The notes: a model not told the origin generated them from the letters alone. DNA of 64,000 nucleotides from Bacteroidales bacterium (GCA_003818205.1 RPRQ01000017.1:1-64000), one strand, 5' to 3'; counted from the stretch's first letter, positions 44,130-52,440 are shown. A program made the numbers and translations.

Positions 44130-46031
44130 TTAAGCATTATCACCATAGAGTTTTTTTCTTGTATCAAAAGCTTCTTTTCCGCCTTCAAGCAAAGTCAAAA
44201 TATTTTCCTTCACATTCTTAATTGAACCCGAAACATCAATCTTGGATTTTTTCTCGTCATAGTTTAAGAATACATTATGCTCTGAATCGGAAAGAACAGG
44301 AATGTTAGGATTGTGAGTGATAAAAATTAACTGTCTCTTTTCTTTTTGCTCACGAATGATTTTATGAATTGCATCAGTGATATACTTGTTGTCCAAATTA
44401 TCTTCTGGCTGGTCAATCAACAAAGGATTATCTGATACTGCAAAAACTATTGGTAAAACTGTTGTGCATCTTTGACCTGTTGAAAGTTCATCTGATTTTT
44501 TGTAATGCTCCTTTGCTTTTTTGTCTTTGCTTCCTTTGGCATCAACTTTCAGAAAGAACTCAGGCAAATCTTCACTGTATAAACTTTCAATTTCGTAAAT
44601 CTCCTCGCTTTCATGCAAAGCATCAATGATTGCATTTGACCTTTCTTCATCAATCTGTGCTACATTTTTTAAGGTTTCAAAATCTCTTTCATGGATGGTT
44701 GCAGCAAACTTGTCGGGGGATAGATTTTGAACGATATAAGGAATGATTGCATTGTATCTCAAATTAGAACCCTTCAAAGCATTTCTCAAATGAGTTTCAT
44801 ATTCGTCTGTTATACCTCCAAAAGTCAAAGTGATTTTAATTGAACCTTCCAATTCAGTGTTTAACTCATTGACTATATTTTTTCGGAGTGTAAAGAGTTC
44901 TCTCTTTTTGTCGTTCAGTTGTTTTACAAGCGTTACTCTTTGGGTTTTTACTTTTTGTCTTTTCGTTTCTAATGTTCCAATTTCTTTTTCAAGTATTTGT
45001 TTTTCCTCAACTTTTTTTGAAAGTTGATTGTATTTGTTGATGTATTCTTTGTGCTTGTCAAACTTCTGTTTCAGTTTGACAAACTCACTCTGCTGAGTTT
45101 GGTGAACATTTTTTAATTCCCCTGATATTTTTTCAACTTTAGAAATTGACTGAGTTATCAATTTAATGTTAGCAGAATTTTCCTTTAAGATTTTATTCAA
45201 TGATTCTTCTAATTCGGTTTTGATTTTACCAATGATTTCTTTATTGATAAATGATTTGGCATCTGAGTTAATCGTCAGGAAACTTTGTATCTCCTCATTT
45301 ACATCTTGCAAACTATCCTTTGTCTCAGTAAGCTTTTCAAGAACTTTTGCCGCATACCTCTTTTCTGAATTTCTTATTTTTTCATTGCCATCTGCCTTCT
45401 CAAATTCTTCTTGCTCCTTCTGCTTAATATCGTCTGGCTTTTCTTCCTTTTGCCGTTTTAAATCTTCTTCAACAGTTTTGAAATTCAGAAGTTGTTCTTT
45501 TATCTGTGCAACTCTTGCGTTCTCACTTCTTATTGAAACTGCATTTTGCTTTAAAGCAATACGCAACTTCTTTATTTCAGATTTAGTTGTGTTTACCTCA
45601 GCACGAATTTGTTTGTCAATAAGGTCAAGACGGTCTTTGCTGCTTAATCCAATTCGTTCTATTTTCAATGCAGGATAAATGTCGCACTCAAAAATGTCCT
45701 CTAAACTTTCCAAAGAAATATTACGCTTGCCAGGGAGTGTATTAACCTGTGGTTCATCACCAAATGTTTTCACTACTTCGTAAGATTTCCCTTCGTTGTC
45801 CTCAACCAAAAGTTGTATCGTCCCGTTTAGCAAATTTGCTTTTAGGATATTTGAAACATTTGAATCTTCTTCTGCTTCATTATTCAATGCTGCCTGAATA
45901 AAATACAACAGTGTTGATTTTCCTGTCCCTCGTCCACCCATTAAGCAATTCAGCTTTTCTGAAAAACTGAGTGAGAAGTTTTCTTCAAAGAAGGAAGAAC
46001 CTTTTACCGATAATGATTTGATTCTTTTCAT
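44130..46031 (-). CDS. SMC/Rad50-like ATPase, first gene of the operon
   Basis: 633 residues with a split ABC ATPase head: Walker A MGGRGTGKSTLL (residues 32-40), a long coiled coil (about 130-400), the ABC signature LSTGQR (about 514), Walker B LLIDQPEDNLDN (about 540) and a switch His in IFITHNPNIPVL. This is the build of PtuA/RecN/Rad50-type ATPases that regulate nucleases in Septu, Gabija and related defences. Its partners here are a kinase-fold protein and an HNH-TPR protein, which matches no system I can name. About 900 bases upstream carry no gene on this strand apart from a small ORF. Confidence 0.87.
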   Translation of the reverse strand: MKRIKSLSVKGSSFFEENFSLSFSEKLNCLMGGRGTGKSTLLYFIQAALNNEAEEDSNVSNILKANLLNGTIQLLVEDNEGKSYEVVKTFGDEPQVNTLPGKRNISLESLEDIFECDIYPALKIERIGLSSKDRLDLIDKQIRAEVNTTKSEIKKLRIALKQNAVSIRSENARVAQIKEQLLNFKTVEEDLKRQKEEKPDDIKQKEQEEFEKADGNEKIRNSEKRYAAKVLEKLTETKDSLQDVNEEIQSFLTINSDAKSFINKEIIGKIKTELEESLNKILKENSANIKLITQSISKVEKISGELKNVHQTQQSEFVKLKQKFDKHKEYINKYNQLSKKVEEKQILEKEIGTLETKRQKVKTQRVTLVKQLNDKKRELFTLRKNIVNELNTELEGSIKITLTFGGITDEYETHLRNALKGSNLRYNAIIPYIVQNLSPDKFAATIHERDFETLKNVAQIDEERSNAIIDALHESEEIYEIESLYSEDLPEFFLKVDAKGSKDKKAKEHYKKSDELSTGQRCTTVLPIVFAVSDNPLLIDQPEDNLDNKYITDAIHKIIREQKEKRQLIFITHNPNIPVLSDSEHNVFLNYDEKKSKIDVSGSIKNVKENILTLLEGGKEAFDTRKKLYGDNA

Positions 46032-46651
46032 ACTTAATTTCTTTTGGTATTATTCTAAAATTAAATTTATAAAGTAAGAAAACTGAATTGAAGATGTTAA
46101 GACTAAACCGAACAAAGCGTTGGAGATTACTCTTTTTTGCTTTGTCTTCAGGCTGGCTTGTGCATTGGCAGGCAAAAGTAAATGTTAGCAATGTGTATTG
46201 GCAATAAAATAAAAAAATAAAACTTCATTGGGTAGGCATGTGTGTCTGCCTGTCAGTTGAATTATCCTCATCTCGCTGTTTTTTAATATTTGTTCGTCTG
46301 TCATTGTATTCTATCAAGTAACTGCGTCATTGTCTATGGAGAACTGTCGTTTTTTAGAGTTCTAACTAATGTTTTTACAAATATCACATATTCTGTTAAT
46401 TACGTTTATCTGTTTATTCATTGTACTTTAGCTTTCATTCAAAAGAAAAACGTTCGCATTAGAGATCAGTTACTCCGATTCAAGGTGGATTATGACTAAC
46501 GTTTTTGTAAAAATATATATATATGAGCATATTATAAAATTTAATTATCACATATTTATTCAGATTCTTTCCTCATTCTCGTTAACTCTGGAAATGAATT
46601 CAGTTTACGAGATAGGGAGAGTTGATTACAAAGTTCTTCTACTAAAAAAGG
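46032..46651. other. AT-rich intergenic region upstream of the ATPase operon
   Basis: About 620 bases without a supported gene. It must hold the promoter of the ATPase operon, but no full TTTG/TAnnTTTG pair was found. Short ORFs here have no coding character. Confidence 0.4.
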
Positions 46652-46697
46652 AGGGGAGCGGGGGACTCGAACCCCCAGCTCTCTACCCTGAATTCAG
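46652..46697 (-). other. tRNA-like 3' fragment
   Basis: Minus strand: a perfect T arm (GGGGG-TTCGAGT-CCCCC) followed by an acceptor-like GCTCCCC and then a T-run. No matching 5' GGGGAGC strand or D arm exists nearby, so it is only the 3' part of a tRNA-like sequence, possibly the scar of an insertion between the two defence operons. tRNA identity cannot be set. Confidence 0.45.
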
Positions 46698-46706
46698 ATT
46701 ACACAA

Positions 46707-46967
46707 CTACTGGTTCCAATGTCTTATAGTATGGAGTTTGGAAACCGTTCTCCCCGCGAGAGCAACCCCAACTACTACACTTATGATTCCGTTTATCATA
46801 GTTGTAAAGTTTTGAATTAACATCATTGTTACCAATGAGGAGAACGTCACCACTCCAACTAAGGGCATTGCAAATTCAATAGTCAATGTAACCCTTAAAC
46901 TCAGGCTCTTTTGTCCCGATTCTGGGACTATATTTTCAATGGATATTATCATAAATTTCTGCTTCAC
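46707..46967 (-). CDS. Possible small two-TM protein downstream of TIR-STING
   Basis: An 86-residue ORF with two hydrophobic helices (EFAMPLVGVVTFSSLVTMML and MINGIISVVVGVALAG) and a basic tail. Its start codon lies inside the last 32 bases of the TIR-STING gene in another frame, which suggests translational coupling, and most of it does not overlap any other gene. No family is recognised. It may be a third CBASS component or chance; confidence is moderate to low. Confidence 0.4.
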   Translation of the reverse strand: MKQKFMIISIENIVPESGQKSLSLRVTLTIEFAMPLVGVVTFSSLVTMMLIQNFTTMINGIISVVVGVALAGRTVSKLHTIRHWNQ

Positions 46968-47889
46968 GTTTAACTAATACCATTTCGTCAAATCCGTGTC
47001 TGATTAATAATTTTTTTAGAGTAGTAATAAATCGTCTTAACTCTCTCTCAAGAATCGAATTATAGTCAGGACTTAATTTATTAAAATCGTTAGGAAGCAG
47101 ATTTGCTATGGAGTGATTTATTCCAGCAATTATTGTTGGAAAGTCAATAAATTCAAGAGTGTTATTTTTTATTTGAGTGTCGATGCTTACATGCCTTGGT
47201 CTTCCTGCATATTTGAATGAGACATTTTCAGTCTCAATTGACGATTTCAATTTTTCAAATTGAAGATTTACATCTTCATTAATTCTGTCAGGTATGATAA
47301 CATTCACTTTGCATTTTTTGTAATGAATATCTTTGGATGTAAATCCTCCGTTTTCAATGATGAACCTACAAATGGGGACAAGTAGATTTTCAAAATATAC
47401 CGAAGCCAATGTTGCGGACGGAAAGAAATTAATTTCATCATCTGCACTTGAAAGAAACAAATCCTTTATCTGATTTACCGCAGTTTCAAAACTTGCTTTG
47501 TCCTTCTTGTCAAAATGAGCTAAAGACAGTCCGTTAAAATCTGAAAGTAATTTTATTTCTTTGTCAATTAGAAATGCACATTTGGATGTCCCTAAACGTC
47601 CAGTAAATAAACCTAATTCAAAAAGGACATTATCTCTTGGTTGCATAACTTCTTTACCTCTAAAAACCACCATGTCATCATTAGTGCCAAGCAAAATGCC
47701 GAAGTCAAATTGCAAAGATGCTTTTAAAAGGTCGGCTAAAAAATTCTGATTTATTTTGAAAACTGAAGTGTCCCAAACCTTTTCATTCCAGATGCTAACA
47801 TCAAAATCTTTTTCTAAAATAGATTTAGCAATTTCAGCAAGTACGAGTTCTTCAGTTGAAGAACCAATGAACAATTTCTTTTTTATCAT
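46936..47889 (-). CDS. TIR-STING CBASS effector
   Basis: 317 residues. Residues 1-150 form a TIR-like nucleotide-binding domain (LFIGSSTEE at the start; putative catalytic Glu91 in DNVLFELGLFTG). Residues 155-317 resemble prokaryotic STING: the FKYAGRPRHVSIDTQI lid strands and then TLEFIDFPTIIAGINHSI, which align in pattern with the lid and LEYATPLQTLFA region of human STING. In known TIR-STING systems, c-di-GMP made by the partner CD-NTase drives filament formation and NAD+ cleavage, killing the infected cell. It overlaps the CD-NTase gene by 4 bases (ATGA), so the two are co-translated. Confidence 0.85.
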   Translation of the reverse strand: MIKKKLFIGSSTEELVLAEIAKSILEKDFDVSIWNEKVWDTSVFKINQNFLADLLKASLQFDFGILLGTNDDMVVFRGKEVMQPRDNVLFELGLFTGRLGTSKCAFLIDKEIKLLSDFNGLSLAHFDKKDKASFETAVNQIKDLFLSSADDEINFFPSATLASVYFENLLVPICRFIIENGGFTSKDIHYKKCKVNVIIPDRINEDVNLQFEKLKSSIETENVSFKYAGRPRHVSIDTQIKNNTLEFIDFPTIIAGINHSIANLLPNDFNKLSPDYNSILERELRRFITTLKKLLIRHGFDEMVLVKREAEIYDNIH

Positions 47890-48944
47890 ACTCTTACTGT
47901 GCTTTTAAAATCAATAAAGATTGCTTCTACTTCTGCTAATAGTAATTTTAAGTTTTGCAGTTTGGTTGCCTTGTTTCTAAATATGTATTCTTTATTATCT
48001 ACAGAAGTTACATCATCAGAATGTGTTTGTTTGGTGCAAATACTTTTCATTTGATTATACAAAACAGGAACAAGTTCATAAAATGACAAGTTCTGATATT
48101 CAGAAGCTTTAATGTCATAGCAAATTGCGTTTATGTCAAAACTGCTTAAATCTATTTCGTGGTCAGAGTTCGCTTTGCTATTCTTTAAGAACCTAATCAT
48201 CTTTTTAAGTCTTCCGTTTGTTTCCGAACTACGGTCATTAATTCGTTTGATACTTAGAAATGGAAAGTCAGCACTTTCTCTTGAGTGAGTTTCTTTGTTA
48301 TAAACTTGAATTCCTCTGTAATCTCCTTTGTCATTGATGACAGAAGAAACATCATCATACCAATTGGCAATAACAATATCAACTTCACGATTTAGACTTA
48401 GGTTTTTTATTTTGATAGATTTGGGCTTTGTTAAGTCACGTGTTTGATACTTGTCTGATAGAATTCTTTCGCTATCCAGTCTTAACTCTCGTAAATCATT
48501 TAAAGCATTGCCGGTATAGGAAGGTAAATTTATTTCTCTCTGAAGTTTGTCAATATATGTTTGATTGTATTTTGCCCTTCGTTCAGGTGTATCTAAAATC
48601 GTTTTAAAGTTCCTTGTATCAGGCTGGTAGAATTTTTCACAGATAGTAAGCAAGTCAATGTCGCTGTATCCTTTAATGTGGGTGTCGGTCATTACTGAGC
48701 CTTGATACTTGAATGAAACATCTTTTAATTCGTTAGCAAGATGTTCCTTTACTCGTTCCCCAGCATCTCTGCTCTTCTGAGTGTATTCAGGTTCAACCCC
48801 TTTCATAGCAACTCTTATGTAAGTCAATACATCACTATAAGATATTGTAGACAGTTCATCAGAAAATGCTTTTTTGATTGCAAAGTTTTCAGGGTTGATT
48901 CGTCCGCGAATACTTTCTGTTAGTTGTTTGTAATTTTTTGCCAT
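47886..48944 (-). CDS. CD-NTase (CdnE-like cyclic dinucleotide synthase) of CBASS
   Basis: 352 residues of the cGAS/DncV-like nucleotidyltransferase superfamily. The active site is intact: G82-S83 of FKYQGSVMTDT, the metal-binding D95-I-D97 in GYSDIDLL, and the third Asp189 in NREVDIVIANW. It should be switched on by phage infection to make a cyclic dinucleotide that activates the effector encoded next to it. STING-linked enzymes of this kind make c-di-GMP; that product is inferred from the partner. No ubiquitin-like or HORMA/TRIP13 regulators are nearby, so this is the minimal two-gene (type I-like) layout. Confidence 0.88.
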   Translation of the reverse strand: MAKNYKQLTESIRGRINPENFAIKKAFSDELSTISYSDVLTYIRVAMKGVEPEYTQKSRDAGERVKEHLANELKDVSFKYQGSVMTDTHIKGYSDIDLLTICEKFYQPDTRNFKTILDTPERRAKYNQTYIDKLQREINLPSYTGNALNDLRELRLDSERILSDKYQTRDLTKPKSIKIKNLSLNREVDIVIANWYDDVSSVINDKGDYRGIQVYNKETHSRESADFPFLSIKRINDRSSETNGRLKKMIRFLKNSKANSDHEIDLSSFDINAICYDIKASEYQNLSFYELVPVLYNQMKSICTKQTHSDDVTSVDNKEYIFRNKATKLQNLKLLLAEVEAIFIDFKSTVRV

Positions 48945-49179
48945 TGTCTATTGTTTGAAATTTTGATGTGGGTCAGCTGGACTTACCCATAACATGTTTA
49001 ACTGTTCACTAAAGGCTTGCTTAAACATAGTACATCAAAAGGGCATATGTACAACTATCCATATTTTATATAAATATATTTTATTTCTACATATTATCAA
49101 AATATTTTTCACACAATGGAATTGACATTGCTATTCTGATCTATATCGTCAATATTTAAGACTACATTAGAGGCTTAAT
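48945..49179. other. AT-rich gap upstream of CBASS
   Basis: About 235 very AT-rich bases between the CD-NTase start and the right direct repeat. It should contain the CBASS promoter; no convincing -33/-7 pair was found. Confidence 0.4.
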
Positions 49180-49426
49180 AAAAATCCAAACAAGAAAGAG
49201 AATTAATAAATCTCTTTTAGAACTATTTCATGAAAGGGAATTGTCAACCTCTATGAGAGGGGAAAGGATTTCTGGTGGTTTTTTTAACGGGTGGAAGTTC
49301 AGGCTGAAAACGCTTGGGTTTACGGAGGAGAGATTGCTGAAGTTGGATATAGCATTGAACAAGTCAAAAGAACTAAACAGAACAAGAGATAACGAGAATT
49401 ACCCAAAATACCTCAAAAGGAAATAG
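49180..49426 (+). pseudogene. Second relaxase 3' remnant, right direct repeat
   Basis: Encodes LSTSMRGERISGG then GWKFRLKTLGFTEERLLKLDI and a Lys/Arg-rich end, clearly the tail of the relaxase at 36514-37368, without its catalytic part. With the spacer and R4 motif that follow (to about 49500), it is a direct repeat of 38985-39345 and bounds the cargo on the right. Confidence 0.85.
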
Positions 49427-49471
49427 AGGGATTTTTTAGCCTCGTTTCATTTTCTATTTTTCAACCCTATT

Positions 49472-49523
49472 CCCAATATTGGGTACTCAATTTATGATTT
49501 ACAGATGGAAACTGCACCTCAAA
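49472..49523 (+). repeat. Recurrent island motif, copy R4
   Basis: CCCAATATTGGGTACTCAAT then TTATGATTTACAGATGGAAACTGCACCTC. Near-identical to R1 at 38454 and continuing into the same winged-helix tail, so R1 and R4 plus tails are duplicated as a unit. Confidence 0.7.
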
Positions 49524-49758
49524 GAAAAATTTCATCACCGTCACTCCCGAAGAAATTTACACCGACACGTCGGAGAAAACGTCGGAGAAAATCATCGAAC
49601 TCATTCGCACCAACAAGTTTATCACAATAAAAGAACTTGCAGAGAGTATTGGGATTAGCAATCGTTCGATAGAACGAAACATTAAAAAACTTCAGAACGA
49701 GAATAAATTGAAACGTGTAGGGGCTGACAAAGGAGGACATTGGGAACTCAAGATATGA
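49502..49758 (+). pseudogene. Second copy of the AAA_4-type winged-helix tail
   Basis: Start-less frame with TSEKTSEK, then IIELIRTNKFITIKELAESI, and a winged helix ending in RVGADKGGHWELKI. It is clearly homologous to 38477-38761 but about 60-70 percent identical in protein by eye, so it came from a related element rather than a recent duplication. Confidence 0.7.
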
Positions 49759-49781
49759 TTTTAGACGGAAACTGCACGGCA
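49741..49781 (+). repeat. Recurrent island motif, copy R5
   Basis: GGGAACTCAAGATATGATTT then TAGACGGAAACTGCACGG. It overlaps the end of the winged-helix tail and lies 110 bases before the end of the radical SAM gene, again at a module boundary. Confidence 0.6.
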
Positions 49782-49891
49782 GATTTCATGATAGTAGGAT
49801 TGTCAGATGTGTGCGATTGTTATACGCAATTAGTTGTACCGCTTTTTCTTCAATTAAAAACTTAATGTATTTATCTAATCAATTACTAGCA

Positions 49892-51370
49892 TTAAGAATT
49901 CATAAGCTTTTCCGTCCGTTCAAGCACTATTCTTTTTTTGAGTTTTACGATATTGCAAAAATACTCATTAACTGCTAACGGGTCTCCCTGAGGATTTTCA
50001 TTTGCATTTCTAACCATACACATAGTACAAAACTCTTTATCAGGACATTGAATACATTTAGGAAAGTCTTGATTGCGTAAGGCTCTTAAATATTTCACTT
50101 TTTCAGAATTATCCCAAATATCATTGAGAGCAGTTTCGTTTACATTACCAACAACATAATCCTGCCAGCCAGCACAAGGATAGACATTTCCATTGTCTGC
50201 TATGCAAATAGAGGAATGACAAACACTACAGACAAAATCGTTTGGAGTAGTATTTTTTTTCTTCTCAACTTCCATTTCCATTTGTTCCAAATATTTTGCA
50301 TCATTCTCAACTTTGTCGTTAATCACTTCTTTGATTTCATTAATTGATAGACGGTAACTCAAATTTTGTGTTGTATGGTTATATCTTGCTATGATGCCAT
50401 AATCATCTCCGACACGAATCTTATTCTTTTTCGCCCATTTGATAACGTCATCATAACAGTTCTTGTTTTGTTTCAATATTGGACAGCTTATTTGCAAAGG
50501 GATATCATTCTCAATCAGTTTCAAAATTGCTTTTTTTGTTTTTTCAAAACTCCCTTTCATTTGGGTAATCTCATCGTGAATACAGGAATCCATTGAGTAT
50601 AATGAGACTTGAACACCTAAAAGGGGGTTTGCCTTCATCTCTTTAATAATTTCATCATTAAGTAATGTCAAATTACTAAGGACATTTACAGAAAAATCAT
50701 ATTCTTTGCATGTTCTTAAAAAATCGCAAAAATTTTTGTGCAACATTGGTTCGCCACCACTTAACGTCAAATGCAATAACCTCATATTTTTACTTTGTTC
50801 TAAAACAGCATAAAAAAAATCAGGCTCGATATGATTTACTTTGTTATCATGTGGAATATAACAATGTACGCATCTTTCGTTGCACTTGCTTGTAATTTCA
50901 ATGTGTAAATTTGTAAGCTGTGGTTTGCCTTTAAAGTATTCTTCTAGAAAATCCTGTGTGGATTTTTCAGGATGCATAATAGTCGGAGAAGAATCCTTTT
51001 TTATTGTTTCGTGTTTTAATGTCTTGTAGGAAAACCTCGTGTCTTTTTCTTCGCACTCTTGCAAGGTCTCGCCAGATACAATAAATCCATCCCGTTCAAG
51101 CATGTAATAAAATTCTCTGACATCATTCTTTATTGTTCTAATGTCAACATCTGTAAATTGCTTCTTTATTTTTTTTGCAAGTTCATCAAGGGTTTGTGGT
51201 TTTCTATCTAAAACAGACATAAAAACTGCCCCACTTTCCGATAGGATTTTGTCACCGATGTAGTTTTCGTTATTATTTGTTTGTTTATATCCGAAATTCC
51301 TATTGTCCGTTATATACCCAAAAGACTCATATTTTCTGAATAAAACATTAGATTTTTGCTTGAAAAACAT
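49892..51370 (-). CDS. Radical SAM/SPASM peptide maturase
   Basis: 492 residues. An N-terminal PqqD-like peptide-binding domain (about 40-105; TLDELAKKIKKQFTDVDIRTIKNDV) precedes the radical SAM core with the CxxxCxxC cluster C163-NER-C167-VH-C170, the GGE motif in LTLSGGEPML, and a C-terminal SPASM domain with CSVCHSSICI, the PCAGW Cys and CIQCPDKEFCTMC for auxiliary Fe-S clusters. Such enzymes install C-C, thioether or epimer modifications on RiPP precursors. A 41-residue precursor is encoded just upstream across a hairpin. The chemistry cannot be predicted. Confidence 0.9.
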   Translation of the reverse strand: MFFKQKSNVLFRKYESFGYITDNRNFGYKQTNNNENYIGDKILSESGAVFMSVLDRKPQTLDELAKKIKKQFTDVDIRTIKNDVREFYYMLERDGFIVSGETLQECEEKDTRFSYKTLKHETIKKDSSPTIMHPEKSTQDFLEEYFKGKPQLTNLHIEITSKCNERCVHCYIPHDNKVNHIEPDFFYAVLEQSKNMRLLHLTLSGGEPMLHKNFCDFLRTCKEYDFSVNVLSNLTLLNDEIIKEMKANPLLGVQVSLYSMDSCIHDEITQMKGSFEKTKKAILKLIENDIPLQISCPILKQNKNCYDDVIKWAKKNKIRVGDDYGIIARYNHTTQNLSYRLSINEIKEVINDKVENDAKYLEQMEMEVEKKKNTTPNDFVCSVCHSSICIADNGNVYPCAGWQDYVVGNVNETALNDIWDNSEKVKYLRALRNQDFPKCIQCPDKEFCTMCMVRNANENPQGDPLAVNEYFCNIVKLKKRIVLERTEKLMNS

Positions 51371-51388
51371 AACAATATCTCTTTAATA

Positions 51389-51429
51389 ATCAGGCGACGA
51401 GTTTTAATTGAATAATATCGCCGCCTGAT
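51389..51429 (-). terminator. Hairpin between RiPP precursor and maturase genes
   Basis: 12-bp arms ATCAGGCGGCGA and TCGTCGCCTGAT (one G-T pair) with a 17-base AT-rich loop. It lies between the precursor stop and the maturase start and is not followed by a long T-run. It would fit an attenuator or RNA-stability element that makes the precursor in excess over the enzyme. Confidence 0.65.
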
Positions 51430-51440
51430 CTATTTGCACA

Positions 51441-51566
51441 TTAACGTCCACCTGGCTTTGGTGGATTACAAGGTCTGCCACTCGGTTTACTATTGGGACG
51501 GCATTCTGCCATCTGTACAGTACTTTGTGCCAAAATTTCAGGTCTTTTGTAAATTGCTTTTTTCAT
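51441..51566 (-). CDS. RiPP precursor peptide
   Basis: A 41-codon ORF with leader-like start MKKAIYKRPEILAQSTVQM and a core of about 20 residues rich in Pro, Gly and Arg with Cys22 and Cys33, ending in KPGGR. It is directly upstream of, and on the same strand as, a PqqD-radical SAM-SPASM enzyme, the usual order for a modified peptide. No export or protease gene is within the window next to it. The assignment rests on position and composition; I recognise no named family. Confidence 0.75.
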   Translation of the reverse strand: MKKAIYKRPEILAQSTVQMAECRPNSKPSGRPCNPPKPGGR

Positions 51567-51831
51567 CTCTTTTTTGTTTAATTATTACTTTTACTACTTA
51601 GCATAATGTAAAAATACAGAACCAAAACTATTCCTCAAAATTTTATCATGTAATAACTTTACTTTATTCAAATGTTTCTTTAATGGTTTGCAGTTGTTTT
51701 TCAATGCGGCCTAAAGTTTTTTGGGGAGTTAAGATCAGACCATCTATCCCACCATAAACGTTTATTCAAGTACTAAAACTTGCTTGTCTGTGCATCAGTC
51801 TCAATAGATTTTGCCACACTTTAGATTATGT

Positions 51832-52440
51832 TTATTCTTGAATTTTAAACTTTTCTTTTCTTATATAGGTATTTGTATTATCGTCTTCATTATCAGTCTG
51901 AAAGCAAAATAATATTAACCCTATTCCAAATAAAACCAAGGATGCTGAGAAAATCCTATATCCAATCAATATTCTCATAACTGTTCCACTTAAGATGCAA
52001 TCAGTAATAATCATCAAAACAGTAACAAACACTAATGTTTTGAGATTATTCTGAACCTCGTTTTTACTTTTAAATCGAAGATAGTTTTTATACTTAACAT
52101 CATTGTTTTCGCGATTCGAGTCTTCCAATAAATCGTCTAAGTAATAATACTCTTTTCTTGACTTGTAATAGTCTTCATCTCTTTTAGGGTAAAAAAATGA
52201 AATCCTTATAAGAGTCATAATTAAAAATCTCACAAGTTTCAGAATGTAAAAAATGCAGAAATAGCCAATGATAGGATACGTTATTTCTATCAAAGTTAAT
52301 TTAGAAAATTTTTCAGCAATATTTATTTCCCAAACAGCGATTGAAAACCAATCAATAAAACAAAATGCGCTTAGGAAAAGAAAAAATACCTCCAATCCGC
52401 CTTTTCTAATCTCATCAAGTTTATTAAAAAACCAATCCAT
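51832..52440 (-). CDS. Hypothetical four-TM membrane protein
   Basis: 202 residues with about four hydrophobic helices (around 20-40, 48-72, 137-155 and 160-182) and a charged cytoplasmic loop between the second and third (KRDEDYYKSRKEYYYLDDLLEDSN). No known family. It lies 266 bases upstream of the RiPP precursor on the same strand, so it could be an immunity or export partner, but the gap argues against a shared operon. Confidence 0.65.
   Translation of the reverse strand: MDWFFNKLDEIRKGGLEVFFLFLSAFCFIDWFSIAVWEINIAEKFSKLTLIEITYPIIGYFCIFYILKLVRFLIMTLIRISFFYPKRDEDYYKSRKEYYYLDDLLEDSNRENNDVKYKNYLRFKSKNEVQNNLKTLVFVTVLMIITDCILSGTVMRILIGYRIFSASLVLFGIGLILFCFQTDNEDDNTNTYIRKEKFKIQE

Noticed and set aside
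39436-46031. Calling the ATPase/HNH operon Septu
   Set aside because: A large kinase-fold gene separates the two, and the HNH protein is far longer than PtuB, so the name would be misleading.
46290-46815. Plus-strand ORFs of 69 and 107 codons
   Set aside because: The first has no coding character, and the second runs through the tRNA-like fragment, which explains its GLEPPALYPEF stretch.
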